NCBI GenBank assembly: GCA_009760855.2
Contig: WPIO01000173.1
Span: forward strand, 283,501 to 347,500
Direction: 5' to 3'
From: Cristatella mucedo
Lineage: Eukaryota; Bryozoa; Phylactolaemata; Cristatellidae
Length of the DNA stretch: 64,000 nt
Both the position numbers and the translations under genes were made by a program. Positions 12,091-24,592 of this stretch are shown here, in pieces. Under the pieces are notes generated by a model, which ran no database searches, was not told the origin of the DNA, and worked only from the letters and a program-made list of their open reading frames with translations. How positions within the stretch are numbered: position 1 is the first letter of the stretch; each line of letters opens with the position of its first letter.

Positions 12091-12664
12091 CGATCCAAAG
12101 CTGCATTTATGCAGCAGTAGATGTGCCCCGGCTGCTATATGCTATAATTTGGCAAAGAAGAAAGGACCTACCTCAAATTATTAATACTAACTGCTTTACT
12201 GCTGTCGGTTGAGTTTAATTCACTGAAAGCATTTAGATTCTTCCGACCTAATCCCAGAACTGGAAGTCACCTGACAAAAGGGTTTTTATAAGATGCAGGG
12301 ACGAGATCTGAGGTTTAACAACTATTTAACCAGCCTCGAAGGAAAGATTTTTATTCAGAGGGGAAGGATTGGCATACATTTTATTTCGGAATTTATAATT
12401 TTGAAATTTCGTGAGGTTTCTAATTTATCTACATATTACTGCCCTACAATAGCTTGTAATGTAATAAATGAAGAAATGAAGCCTTACTGGCTGCTATCGG
12501 AAAGTTATCAAGCAACGGGAAAAACAAATTATAGTACCGAACAATGCAACGGAGTTCAAGAATAAAGCGAAGTTGAATATTTGCATGTGCTAACATTTCA
12601 TTATTCTCGCTCAGTGACGAAAAACTTTGCAGATCAACAGTTTTTGCATCAATGTTCACGGAAG

Positions 12665-12765
12665 AGGCCGCGTGTTCAAATATTGCCGGGTGAATCTTTT
12701 CTTGCCTACTGAAAGCTGTGGTGATAGCTGCTAAGGCTCTTCGGCGGCTGTGGAACTGAGACGAT
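12665..12765 (+). mobile_element. SINE-A remnant
   Basis: A short block with a B-box-like GTGTTCAAAT is followed by the family sequence GTGATAGCTGCTAAGGCTCTTC. It is diverged and lacks both ends. Confidence 0.45.
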
Positions 12766-12804
12766 TGAAGTAGCCAGTAACATTAATAAACATGAGAGTG
12801 AAAA

Positions 12805-13745
12805 AGTTATATTATGAGGGTAGGAGGCTATCAATTCTTTCTCTAAAGCCTATCTCTAAGATCTGCTCCCCCACCGGGCCAAACATCGCACCACCCAATT
12901 TTCAGAATTCAACAGTTTACCAATACCTCATACAAACCTCAAATCCTTTGGAGGCCGTGCGTTTAGCTGGTAATGTAATGTAATGTAATGTATCGCCGTC
13001 AGTGACTCCACAAAGGCAAAAAGACCATGTGGGTGTTACGCAGGAGAGTTTTGTATAGCACACTCACAGCCTAAGCGGCTATCGGTACGCATTCGGTAGC
13101 CAACAGACTTCGTCTCACGCAACAAAGATAAAGTGGGAAGCATAGCAGAGTTAGGAGAGCAGTTGAGGTAGTGAGTAGCATAGAAGTAGCAGTTCAGGAC
13201 CGCTGAAAAAGATGCGCCATAGTCGGCAGTTGGAGAGTAGATGTCGTTGTGTAAGAATTGTGGAAGTGAGTTCCAAAGTCTAGGACTTGCAGAGCTAAAG
13301 CTTCTGTCGCCAACTGTCTTTAAGCAGAGGAATGGGACAGCTAATTTATTGTCCACACAGGACCAGAGGGCATGAACAGGCTGAAACTGATGCAGCAGTT
13401 CATGCTCACAAAGCCTGGAACGTCCTCCCGTCTTGCATCAGAACAATTACTGACTTGACCAAATTTAAAAATAATTTAAAAACATAATTATTTAGGAGAG
13501 CATTTAGTGGGTCCCTGTTGTTCGTTCTTCCTGTGCTCATGTGCGCTGACACTGTGCATGCTGCCACTAACCACATTCGCACGCTGACCCTGTGCATTTC
13601 ACCCCCACCATGTTATTCATGCTGTTTGTCAAGCACAATTTTAGTCACTATTCATTTGCGTTTCTCTTTGAAGCAAATGTAAAGCACCTAGAAAGAGATT
13701 GAGTTCCCTGAGCGCACTTAATCAAGTGCAATTGCCTAAGCGATG
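12805..13745 (+). mobile_element. LINE-A copy split by a LINE-B insertion
   Basis: The left part (12805-12970) codes the region around ISKICSPTGPNIAPP and SNPLEAVRLA, equivalent to the LINE-A segment before [10 protein letters not shown]. The right part (13399-13745) resumes at the KAWN-LP region and runs through the 3' UTR to the hairpin and the end of the family. Between them lies a minus-strand LINE-B 3' end. Removing it brings the LINE-A sequence back into register, so it is one older LINE-A copy. Confidence 0.75.
12971..13398 (-). mobile_element. LINE-B 3' portion inserted in LINE-A
   Basis: The minus strand begins (right side) in the region coding LAVPFLCLKTVGDRSFSSAS-RLWNSLP, continues 106 open codons, and ends at the left in TAATG/ACATT repeats at 12971-12992. 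The frame is unusually well kept for a LINE-B copy in this window. It is 5'-truncated and interrupts a plus-strand LINE-A, so LINE-B was still mobile after that LINE-A had landed. Confidence 0.8.
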
Positions 13746-13889
13746 AAACAAACGCCAGTGGGAAACTCCAGTGCAATAACGCTCATTGGTCAAGATCTTC
13801 AATTGATTGAGTTTCCTTTGGAAATATGTATACTCTCCCCCTAACCTACGTGATCGTAAGAAAAGTATAGCTTGTTTTTTCTATGAGGA

Positions 13890-14560
13890 TGTCGCTGAGT
13901 GATAGGTTTGCTTTAACCATCAGACCCTTCAGAACATTAACTTCTCTTCACTCTCTTATGGAATGTATCGTAGACATCCGCATATGGAAAGGCGGCTAAC
14001 TTTGTTAAATTAAAACGACCTTAAAAACAGCTTACTAGTTCGTTGTAAATTAAGTGTAAAAAATATCCCTCGATGTTCATTTTTCAGCATATCTCTCGTT
14101 TTACTGGCGTGAAAAACCATTATGTTTAAAAGTGGCATTTCACTGGGTGATCACCTATGCTTCAGAGTCAATCCTGCCTACTTTCAGCTACATGAAATAG
14201 CTAAAATAAAGGATTTCATAGTCACACATACTACATCAAATTTGTTGCAAGCATTCTTAATATACAGCCTTCAGTTTAGTTACTCATTGATTTTTACTAG
14301 CCTACCGGCTTCTCCAATCAAGCAATTACTGAAGGCACAAACCTCTGCAATTAGTCTCTTCTGCAGTGACAGTGGCAGTAGCCATTTCACACCATACTCA
14401 TTGACACGTGCTGATCAACAATCGACCAATGTAGCGATCTTAAGTTCAGATCAGTTACCTTCAGGTATTTTCATTATTTAGCCTATTATACCTACCAGAA
14501 CGCCTGTTCCACCATTCTAGGCAGATAACACTGTATTTTCGACTGATCGTCATACAAATC
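13890..14560 (+). mobile_element. Old LINE-A-like copy, heavily mutated
   Basis: A broken frame follows the LINE-A order: a remnant of the YADD-downstream segment near 13900-14040 (including CATCCGCATATGG, the DIRTW region), then ISLGDHLCFRVNPAYFQLHEIAKI, and then the equivalent of the [10 protein letters not shown] region near 14390. No hairpin or tail was recognised. It is probably an early copy. Confidence 0.55.
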
Positions 14561-15062
14561 TCAAATACGTCGGTAACTGAACCTCTAATATCTATCTTCC
14601 AAAAGTTTAGTAGCCATTTTGTACTACGGCTAAAACATCCCCTGACGTTATGACATGTTAGAGAGGCTAATAATGGAACTCGTTCTCGGTGTATGCATTC
14701 TCCTCGTGCTTTGTCTTCTGCTTTCTCGAGACCACAGTGTAAATGCTACCTCTACCCATATTATGCAAGTATATGATGTGCATTTTTCCAATAGTTCTTG
14801 GGTCGTTTCCTCAGAGTCTGAAGTCCTCTCTTATCTTAGATTTTCGCACTTTGCTTCATTTTTATTATGAGTGCAATAAATTGATCTTCCCTTATAATTA
14901 GTGATTGTAGCACTGATTTTAATTACTAAATTGGCACCTTCAGAAGTAAATTTTGTTCTCTGACTAACTCATTTTCTCTTGTGGCTCATGTGCATCAGTC
15001 AACTCAAACCAAGCGTCACACAGTCTTTGGTCCTTTCCTGGATCTTTTTACGCAAAGGGATA

Positions 15063-15266
15063 GTAATAATAAAAATGCACTGGTTAAGTGCCCTCAGAAC
15101 TCAATCTCTTTCTAGGCACTTTACATTTGCTGCAAAATAAAACGCAATTGAATGGAGAGTAATATAATGCTTGATAAACAACATGAATAACTTGGTTAGT
15201 GGGGACTTTCTCAGGGTGAGTATGCAAGTGTGGTTAGTGACAGCATGCACAGTATCAGTACGCATG
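15063..15266 (-). mobile_element. LINE-A 3' end fragment
   Basis: It reads from a short TAATAATAA tail through the hairpin into the 3' UTR. The hairpin arms are AAGTGCC and GGCACTT instead of the usual AAGCGCC and GGCGCTT, a paired change that keeps the stem. It faces the plus-strand LINE-A starting at 15317. Confidence 0.85.
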
Positions 15267-15316
15267 GATGACTGTCCCAATCTCACTGATCTATTGTCTG
15301 AGCAGCGACTATTTCT

Positions 15317-16337
15317 TGCTGCATGCATTGATGACATCCGCACATGGATGGCAGCAAATTTTCTAAAACTAAATGATTATAAAAATAACTTACTAGTTAT
15401 GGGCAAACCCAGTGTGATTCGGAGATTGGATAGGCTGACTTTCAAAATTGGCTCTGCCAGCATATATCCAGTTGAATCAGCTAGAAATCTAGGTGTCATA
15501 TTCCTAAGCGACCTCTCGTTAGACGGCCCCATCAGCTCCACAGTCAAATCTGCCTAAGTTCAGCTTCATAACATTGCTAAAATTAGGGCTTGTTTAGATA
15601 AGGATACCACGTCCAAGTTGGTCCATGCATCCCGTCTCGACTTGTGCAACTCACTGCTTACTGGCCTACCATCACGTGTGATCAGGCGATTGAAGCTGGT
15701 GCAAAACTCTGCAGCTAGGCTTGTCTGTCGTGAGCTTCGCAGTTGCCGCATTACTCCACTTCTAACCGACCTGCACTGGCTACCAGTGAGGCAACGGATT
15801 GACATCAAGGTTTTTTCGCTCACTTTTAGGTCCCTTCATTCTATGGCTCCAGCCTATCTGTCAGATATACTACCCCATTAGGCCAAGCATCGTACAACCC
15901 GTTTTTGGAATATAACAGTCTGGAAATACCTCGTACAAACCTTAAATCCTTTGGAGACCGTGCATTCAGCTCGTATGCTCCCAAAGCCTGGAACTCCCTC
16001 CCGACCTGCATCAGAACATCCTATGACCTGACCACATTGAAAAGAAACTTAAAAACACACCTATTTAGGACAGCATTTAGTGGGTCCCTGTGATTCGTCC
16101 TTGATGTGCTTATGCGTGCTGACACTGTTCATGCTGCCACTAACCACATTTGCATGCTGACCCTGTGGACGTCACCCCCAACCATATTAACAATTCTGTT
16201 TGTTTTTCAAACATGATTTTACTTACTATTCAATTGCATATCACTTTTCAGCAAATGTTAAGCGCTTAAAAAGAGATTAAGTTCTCTGAGGGTGCTTTAT
16301 CCAGTGCAATATTATTATTATTATTATTATTATTTCC
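15317..16337 (+). mobile_element. LINE-A copy, RT C-terminal half to tail
   Basis: It starts at [19 protein letters not shown] and continues through GKPSVI, ARNLGVIF, SLLTGLPS, DLHWLPVRQRIDIK and PAYLSDILPH to the 3' UTR, the hairpin (GCGCTT arm partly mutated) and an (ATT)n tail at 16306-16337. In-frame stops occur near 15555 and 15880. It is 5'-truncated and inactive. Confidence 0.9.
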
Positions 16338-16929
16338 GATTACAGCTCTTACTATTTTGCTCTTATTTTTGCCGTTTATGTAAAATTAACTTTGAGTCAA
16401 AGCCAGAGCTTTTTCTTTAATTGTAAACTAAAGTACTGGTTTTCTGACTCAATAAGATTTATAAGAATTTCAGGATTTGCTTATTGCTTTTGAAGGATTT
16501 TAATCTCCGAATGTGTAAGGCTTAGCTGAAAAGTTTCAATCTTTTTACTGAGAATATTGCCCACATTTTTCATCCATAAGGCCATGTACGAATTAAGCAA
16601 CTGTGCAAGTCGAGCATGCGGCCTTGTTTAAGAAGTTTTGAGGTTTCAGCATGCGATATGGTATATTATTAAGATCTAATAAAAATGGGGATCCCTTTCT
16701 GCATACCAAAAACAATGTATGCATTGAGCTTGCTAGACATTAAAATGCTGAGTAACACTCATATTGTCCTATTGGCTTTATAGTATCCCATTAAAGATAC
16801 GTACATTTATAGCCAAACCTTTCCCAACAAGACAAAAATTTTTGTCTGCGGTTTCCAAAATCAAAATATATTTTACGTTTTCAATTTCATGTTGATGAGT
16901 CCAGTATCTTCTCATTTATATAGATTATA
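16338..16929. other. Unassigned AT-rich spacer
   Basis: No gene or repeat family was recognised. Confidence 0.3.
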
Positions 16930-17625
16930 TTATGTAGAGTGAACTCTAGATGAAGCTGCTCAATTTCTCTAAAGCATTACCATTAACGAGCAGTGGGTAT
17001 TAAACCCTCAACGATCAAGCGTTCAGCTTGTTTGAACGGCACTTAAATGCCTGTCAATCAGATCTACTCACCCACCGGGATAAGCATCGTACAGCCTACC
17101 AATCAGATCTTCTCAGCCACCAGGATAAGAATCGTACAGCCTACCAATCAGATCTTCTCAGCCACCAGGATAAGCATCGTACAGCCTACCAATCAGATCT
17201 ACTCAGCCACCAGGATAAGGATCATACCACCTGCTTTCGTTTTACCGATACTTCATACAAATCTCAAATCCTATGAATTTCATGCCTTTAGTTTGTATGC
17301 TTCTCAAAGTCCGAAACTTACTTCCGACTTGCTTCATGAGATCTCCTGACTTTTCTATCTAACAAGAAACTAAAACGCACCTATTCATCACAGCATTTAG
17401 TGGTTTACTGTGATTCGTTCTCTGTGTGATTATGCCTGCTGACAGTATGCAGACTGCCACCAACCAGTGCAAGTACCTGTAGCCATGCTATGCTTGTTTT
17501 TCATTGAGCTTGCTACTTCTAACCACTCGATCATGATTCCTCTATAGGAAGTGTAAAGTGCCTAGATAGAGACTGAGTTTTGTGAGGGTGCTATGACAAA
17601 GGTATTCTACCATTATTATTGAGCC
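16930..17625 (+). mobile_element. LINE-A copy with an internal tandem expansion
   Basis: The right part (17230-17625) follows the LINE-A order: the KS-EFHAFSLYAS equivalent, a KLKRTYSSQHLV-type 3' ORF end, then the 3' UTR and the hairpin (AAGTGCC with GGGTGCT) at about 17550-17600, ending in a short ATTATTATT. The middle (17050-17229) is a four-fold 45-bp repeat of the peptide that is normally [17 protein letters not shown]. The left boundary is unclear. Confidence 0.75.
17050..17229 (+). repeat. Four tandem 45-bp units derived from LINE-A coding sequence
   Basis: Units start at 17050, 17095, 17140 and 17185 and are nearly identical (units 2 and 3 differ by one base). Each is 15 codons and keeps the native RT frame, repeating AYQSDLLSHQDKHRT. 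A single unit is homologous to the LINE-A motif AYLSDILPHQAKHRT. The expansion is thus a local duplication of one conserved peptide inside a dead element. Confidence 0.9.
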
Positions 17626-17629
17626 TTTG

Positions 17630-19602
17630 GATAGATATACAGACATCCCGAATTTACGTCACTTATTAGTAAATGTGTCTTAATAAAGAACCTAATATTT
17701 ACTACGTTAAAATATCTAATAAATATTTGTCTCACAATTTGCGAAGAAACTGTACGAAAATTAGATAACAGTGATAATTGGCTCGTAGATACTCCAAGAA
17801 CAAGCTAGCGTGCATCGGGATCGTGGCACTAAACGATAGTCAGTTCAGGCACAGATTGAAGCTAAATATCATGTGATATGTTAACTTCGTTGTTCCCTCT
17901 TAACACTTTAGTCAAAAACCTGGGAAATCCCGTAATCCTTTAAAGTTAAAGCCACAAATGGCTAGACATATAAAATGAAAAGATTTTTTTATTTTCCACT
18001 CAGCAATTCATTAAAAACAATCAATATATCCTGCTAAACTGTTCGTAGTTTTGTCCCATATACGTTGAATTTATAAATCGTATCTGGTCTTTTAAAGACA
18101 TCTTGTCAACGTTTATTTAATGTATATGGTGTAGACGTTCGTGCAAGTGGGCCATCAGCAGCCAATACAGTAACGATGGAACCACCCGGTTACGAAACTT
18201 TGAGATTGGTGACTGTGGCAGGCAATTGCCAATAATATATACTCATGCTTAACGAGTGAGCTCAATTGAACCAATTGTTGAGCTTTATTGGACTAGAAAC
18301 TGCCCTTTGCTTGCATAACCGCTAATGCATTCGCCAATCTTGTGGTATTGATATATAAAGTTAAAAAGCTGATAATGAAGCAATAGGATAGGTAATATCA
18401 AAGTCGCTATGCTACTTAATCTTAAATCTATTACAAATAGCTGCTGTATCTTAAGCAGCTCATATGATAATGAAAGATTGCTAATTTGGATGACTAGTCT
18501 CTGCTTGCCCCTTTAGATAGTTCATTTGCAATCGTATTCAATAGAAGTCGTGCTTGAATAATGTCTTCTACAAGGAAACCAGGGTCCTAGCAATGTTCCT
18601 TGCGGTATAATATCATATCAGTGACGAAGAGCACAAATAACGTGATATATTAGGACCAAATTAAAACCGCTGACCCGTAGATTGTCTGCAACAGTGTTGT
18701 AGGCGAGTTCAACAGCAGCTGTGGCTTACACACTCTGCCGATTGACCTAGAGCTGAAACCAGCTGTCATGTTAAGGACAAATCAGAGCACTCATCAGTTT
18801 CTTTGGTTATGGCTTTTGCTTTTACATGGCCTGGGAGTTCGATTACAGCTGAGGCGATTGTCGTGATGATTGGTCATTATCTTACTTGTTTTTTGTTACC
18901 TTTTTATATATTGTGTGGAGCAACCTGACATATAGTGATTGTTATCTGGTCTGATCAGTTTTTGTAATCAAGCCTTCAACTTCCTTCCATCTAACATGTC
19001 AAATTCGTTTTTCTATATGGTCATTATGTACGAAAAAAAACAAGTTTTTTGAGTCTTACAAAATTTAGATAAATGTCCTCGTTATTTTACCATGGGCTCA
19101 ATACAAAGGTGTCTCTAACTTATGTTGCTTTTCTAAGCATTTTTTTGCTCAGGTGATTCAGCTAGAGTCAGCAGCGAGAGGTCAAGAGCAGTCAATCTTT
19201 ACTCGAAGATGAAAGTCTTTTGACCGAATTAATTAGGCTCCTGCAGTTTGTGAAAACTCTGAAGCCGGACTTGTAATTCTAAGCTATACAATTGCCACGT
19301 CCTACTACTTCTCACCGACTTGCTCCTTTCCTAAAAATGCTGAAATTGACACTGTGGATTTGCCGTCATCCTCAGGTCTCCAAATTTTCCTGCTCTAGAG
19401 CGTCTCTCTGGGGTTCTCGCAATGCAGACTTACAACGATCCGCTCCTCTGACTTGAATTGTAAGACCTCGCCTAAAACTAACCTCATCTTTTTAGCATTG
19501 CCCTTTGTGTATAGTTTCGTAAAGTCTGAATTAACGTCACTCACCTCCTCACATTCGTGGAGAATCTAAAAGCTTTCCTCACCTTGTTGCAATTCATTGA
19601 GC
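17630..19602. other. Unassigned AT-rich region
   Basis: No domain-bearing frame or clear repeat family was recognised. A weak tRNA-like block with a GGGAGTTCGATTAC B-box-like sequence near 18828 may be an eroded SINE. Confidence 0.25.
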
Positions 19603-19770
19603 AGTCATGGCACACTGCATAAGGTGGTTGCTTTTGCGACCTCGGTATCGAGGTCGTGGGTTCGATTTCAAATGTGGGCTATCCTTTATCGCAACTGCAA
19701 GCGGTGGTGATAGCCGTAAAGGCGCTTCTGTTGCTAAACAAAACTGGCTATTTAATCAACTGGGATTTAC
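19603..19770 (+). mobile_element. SINE-A copy
   Basis: The head starts TCATGGCACACTGCATAAGG (A-box region) and has the B box GGGTTCGATTTC. The body carries ATCGCAACTGCAAGC and GATAGCCGTAAAGGCGCTTC, and the 3' end is a degenerate TATTTAATCAACT. ORFs crossing it are spurious. Confidence 0.8.
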
Positions 19771-21314
19771 TTTATTTAATTCCAGGGTATATGCAATGTT
19801 TCTTTTGCATGTTTCTTAATACTGGCACTGACCATGTTATCACTATCCATATAATGAGTACTCAAACACTGTATGTTACCAAACGATATTTAGTGATGCT
19901 GGGTCTAAATTATACGAAAAGTGACTAATTTGTGCTTGAGAAATGCATATTTATAATAATTATTAATATAGGCATTAGCAGACTTGTGCTAGCATTGGGA
20001 AATGGTTAAGGCGGGACACTATTATTTTTTGAATTATCCATAAAATGCACATCACTTAACCTTATACAATAAAATCCTCCAAAGAGCTTGAAAGTACCGA
20101 AAGGAAGATTTTTGCATCTTCTAATGCTACCAAGGAGACAAATTATACGTATGCAGTATTGGTATTGGTGGATAAAATGGAATTTGATAATTATTTATAA
20201 ATAGATATTGAAATTTGCCCCGATCATTTAACTCGGACCAGCAATAAGCTTTGGTGCAACTTATTGATGCCGTTTGATTTACCAGTACTTGAAATCTCTG
20301 CATAACTGTTTAAAAGTAGATGACCTGCTACAAAAACTTCAAGTACGTACAGATACACCACTTCTAGGGAAAAAAATTTCGTAGTCCCAATAATAGTTTA
20401 CAATATTTGCTTATGTTTATGACGAATGTTCTGTACCCAATATTCGCTACAATTTGCTTTTCTATCTTGAATTTGTAGATGAACGTGTGTGACTCCGGAA
20501 AAAGCTTGAAAACTAAATCAGGTAATTCCTGTTGTGGTGAAAGCATGCATTTGAAACTCTTACTGCTACATAAAGTTGGCGTTGCAATTCATAAGCCGCA
20601 CAAACTTTAAAGACTTAAAAAAAACTCAGTTAGAAGCGACTTTTAAGCTTTGGTATTACACGAAGAAAAGACTTTGTTACGCAAAGTTGCCAAAAAATTT
20701 TTAATGAGAATTTAATTGGTAGAGTTGTATTCAAATGTCTTGCACGAAACATTATTTTTAAAGTTTCTTCACTGAAATGGGGCACATTGATAACCCATGA
20801 TTATAACATGTGACAGCAGCTGACTGATTATTATATAAAGACCAAGGCTTAAATAGATTATTAGATTCCATACCAAATTTTTTATCGTGGTGAAAAAGCA
20901 TTTGAATCCTTGTAACTAGTGTGTAAAAAAGTTTCAAAATGCTTTAGTTTTTGCAGGAATGTTTCTTAGTTATATTTCGTAATTTTACTCACTGTGATGA
21001 ATGTCTGTACAATTTAAAAACTATGAAATGTCTTGCTATACTATCAAAGTATAACTTAATAACATTCTTAATAATTTCTTAATTCAAGGAAGATGGTTAC
21101 GAAAGAAAAAATCTGTCAGGCTGTATCCATCGAAAGGAAAACACTAATGACTATCTGATTTTAAGGTTTAAACGATTAGTACAAACCTTTTGTTTCACTG
21201 ACTTTAAATGGAACCTTAAACGGTGGAATGACTATATCGTCACGGATAATATTGCTATATATATACACGCACACAGATGTGCTCTCGCATCCATGCGGAC
21301 TCACATATACATAA
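19771..21314. other. Unassigned AT-rich region
   Basis: Nothing recognisable was seen; frames are short and of low complexity. Confidence 0.3.
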
Positions 21315-21496
<182 letters not shown>

Positions 21497-21704
21497 GAAA
21501 CAATATGTTTGAGAATGGATATCATATACTTCAACGTTGCCAAATAGGTTCATTTACGCTATTACTCACATCATATCAGAAAATCGCGATTATACATGTG
21601 AGAAGTGTCCTTAGGATCCACGAGAACTTATTCTCTCCACGAGCCTATTTAACTTCCTAGAGTACAGGCATTGAGTAGGAGTCAATTACCCTCATTTTCT
21701 ATTC

Positions 21705-22019
21705 TTAAGCCTTCATGACCACACCATGTGTGTCTCTGGGATAAAGTTCAGCAGGACCCTTGAGAGGTATCATGCACTGAATTATGGATAGGTAAGCGAA
21801 GCATAGTATTCGTACCAAAAGACCAGCACTCAGGCGTACAGGAAAATCCGAGGAAAACTTGTCGTTCTCCACAAAGAACTTATCGCACCAAATTGCTGAT
21901 GTTATTCTAGCCGCATCTGGGTCCATTGCTTCAGCTTGAGGAACTGTAGGACTGATGTAGAAGAGATTTTTATTAGCAATATACATTGCATGCTTGGATG
22001 CAAGATTCTTCAAATACAT
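21705..22019 (-). CDS. Hypothetical ORF or exon of unknown function
   Basis: A 104-codon frame starts MYLKNLASKHAMYIANK and includes MDPDAARITSAIWCDKFFVE and a hydrophobic LLVRILCFAYLSII segment. Its composition is more protein-like than neighbouring frames and it matches none of the mobile families here. No homologue, partner exon or promoter is recognised. It could be a chance ORF or an exon. Confidence 0.25.
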   Translation of the reverse strand: MYLKNLASKHAMYIANKNLFYISPTVPQAEAMDPDAARITSAIWCDKFFVENDKFSSDFPVRLSAGLLVRILCFAYLSIIQCMIPLKGPAELYPRDTHGVVMKA

Positions 22020-22029
22020 TTGATATTAA

Positions 22030-23394
22030 GCTAGCCTCAAGGCAATAGTATCTCCTTCAGAATTGCACTACTTAATAAAGTTCAATGCCACTTATATAAC
22101 GTCAAACTATCGACTCTTGGTACTGAGATCTTCCTACTTCAGCTAGACTATTGGTCGGCCTAATGCTATTGGACCGGTAATAATGTCATTATGCACATGT
22201 AATATTTACAAGTCACTGTATGATAGAAGATGACTTTGCAAGAGAATTGTAAAGCAGGTATGCAACTTAAACCCAACTGTGCACTTCTTAAAGCACGTTG
22301 CGAACAGTCTTTCAGTGATTGCATTTTTCCATAGTTTGTTTTCCATTGAGAAGGCGAGGGCATGAGTAGACAGATACTGGTACAACGGCTAAATGGTAAC
22401 TTTATGGTCCGACCTTTTGCAAGCATCAGTTGTCAAAATCGAGCTTCGTCTCTTTATCGTCCGATGTCGACGTTGCTAAAGCAGCCGCTTAATCTAATTA
22501 TGGCTTATCCTATTTAACTGTTTAAACTATCCCGACAGAACTGCATATGCCCTTTTATACAGTTGATGAATTGTTGTGTGGTAACCGATTCAAAACCAAA
22601 TTACTGCAGTCTGATTATGTAGAACCAAGGAAGTTAGGATTTTAGAAGGAAACCTTCGCAGAGATTGTCTAATCATAAACATTGATTGAGCGGTGTGACT
22701 CGCCTTAGAGGCTATTATAATATTCAATATTTTAAACTGTCAATACTTATTACCATACAAGTCAAGTCCAATCAACTAGCGAAGGTTGTTCGACAACGCC
22801 CCTAAATAAGGGGACACATAATTACCCTTAACCCTAAAATACATTAAGCTTGCGAATGAGTGAAAGTATCCATACCTTGGACTAAAATTGCTTGCAATTT
22901 GGCAAAGTCTAAACATAAACTTGCAACGAAAGAACAATTCTGAATCTCTACAGATGACTTGTCTACTGTGTGCCATGTTACTTTCACACGACATCAATGT
23001 TACATGATCGTAAAAGAGCAGTCAAACACGTGTCAGAGACTGTTTGTCCAGACCAACCGTAGTTTGATATCGATGAAATTTCTTTACAATAATTACCAGT
23101 TATTTCTTATATTTTCGCCAAGTTCTATAAAGAAATGTGTATGACATGGAATCTTCTGGCAGAATAGGGAGGAGGACAAATGCGATGAAGGTACCTTCAA
23201 CTGTCTGTGTAGAATAGATTTATAAAGCCCTCCATAAAGCCATAATACCATATTTCATATTATTTCCGAGTATAAGCAGAAGGTATAAGCTACTAGTAGA
23301 TAGCAAAAAAACTTTGAGGAGTATCTCATTTTCTAGAATTCCATTGACAGCGTCGGCTGGAAATTTGTAAGGCATGTTCAAAGGAGAGCTATTT
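22030..23394. other. Unassigned region
   Basis: No gene, SINE or LINE signature was recognised. Confidence 0.3.
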
Positions 23395-23432
23395 AGTACA
23401 TTACATTACATTACATTACATTACATTACATA
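23395..23432. repeat. (ACATT)n microsatellite
   Basis: Seven or so TACAT/ACATT units. The unit is the same as the LINE-B tail, but no LINE-B body is adjacent, so it may be an orphan tail or an independent repeat. Confidence 0.9.
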
Positions 23433-24264
23433 GTATATTAATGCATATATTCAGTACTAACTGTAGTCTACATCTATTTATAAACTAAGCATCTAACTAT
23501 TTCAAGGCCTCCGTTGGAAGGAACAACTATATATGTGGCCCTGCTTTTGCGACATCCTAACTCCCTAACTTCTACAACTCGCCCACCACTTTTAGGTCTA
23601 CGAGCCTAAGCAACACGAGGCTCATTTAAAGTTGGTGGGACACTCTAAAGCCAGGCTTGCAAGTCAAGGCATCACCACTACATGAGACCCATACTATCAC
23701 TGATCCGCTTTGGCTTACTGTCGAGTAGAGTCTTACCAATTTTCCCTCACGTGTACTAGCTCTCCGTCAAACAACGTAGCGAGTGGTTGCTTTTCTCAAG
23801 TTCGGGTAATTTCATTCTTTTTTACCTTGCCTTGAGGACTTCAAAATGCGACTTTGCATCCCATGACCTGCTCGTGCCAAGCCAATACTTTAGCTCTGCT
23901 GCCAAAACGCTCAAGGCCTTTTGATTGCGGAGGCCTGAAGGTCGTATGCTCGAGCGGCTTCGTAACTGACTTCACTATATTTCAGGTATTAGCATCAATA
24001 AAAAGCAGCCAAAACCTATCTTTTTGTCTCAGCATTTTCTAGATCTGTGTGAAACACTAATTAAGTCTGCCTATAACCAGTATCATGGCTGATTATGTAA
24101 GTACGATTTGACATGATTTCATTAAACAAACTCCAGCCTGCACTGAAAACATTTGTTTACGCGAGGGCGATCACCATTTCTTATTCAAACCATTAACAGG
24201 AGTTAGTTGTGATACCATACAGAGAATATTTGCTTAACTATGAAGCACAATTTAAGGTTGCCTT
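23433..24264. other. Unassigned region
   Basis: No supported gene. The segment near 23900-23960 has a weak tRNA-like look (GGTCGTATGCTCGAGC) but is not convincing as a SINE. Confidence 0.25.
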
Positions 24265-24360
24265 TCTTAAGACATTGCGGCAAATGTAAAGTGCCTAGAA
24301 AAAAATTGAGTTCTCCAAGCGTGCTTTATTAAGTGTATTACTAATAATATTATTATTATA
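24265..24360 (+). mobile_element. LINE-A 3' tip
   Basis: Only the hairpin region (AAAGTGCC ... GCGTGCTTTA) and an ATT-rich tail survive. It is immediately followed by a SINE-A copy. Confidence 0.8.
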
Positions 24361-24410
24361 AGATGAACTTTATAGAGGCAGGCTGGGAAGATTCAAAGGT
24401 GAATACTTGT

Positions 24411-24592
24411 GAGTCGTAGTGGCGCACTGGGTAAGGTGGCTGCTTTTCACGACCTCGGCCCCGATGTCGTGGGTTCGAATCCTGTGGTGGGCAATCCCTT
24501 ATCGCCACTGCAAGCGGCGGTGATAGCCGTATAGGCTCTTCTGTTGCTACACAATAAGGGGCTGTTAAATCAGCTAGTATTATTATTATTAC
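24411..24592 (+). mobile_element. SINE-A reference copy (tRNA-derived)
   Basis: This is the clearest copy of the family. The A box is TGGCGCACTGG (24420-24430) and the B box is a perfect GGTTCGAATCC (24472-24482), so it has an internal RNA polymerase III promoter. The tRNA-unrelated body reads CACTGCAAGCGGCGGTGATA and GCTCTTCTGTTGC. The 3' end GGGGCTGTTAAATCAGC is followed by an (ATT)n tail similar to the tail of LINE-A. The tRNA fold is not functional, so it is a SINE rather than a tRNA gene. Confidence 0.9.

Noticed and set aside
15063-16337. Twin-primed single LINE-A insertion
   Set aside because: The plus-strand half has its own 3' UTR and ATT tail, so two separate insertions explain it better.
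24415-24485. Functional tRNA gene
   Set aside because: The A and B boxes are good, but the cloverleaf stems do not pair and the sequence recurs as a SINE head at five or more sites.
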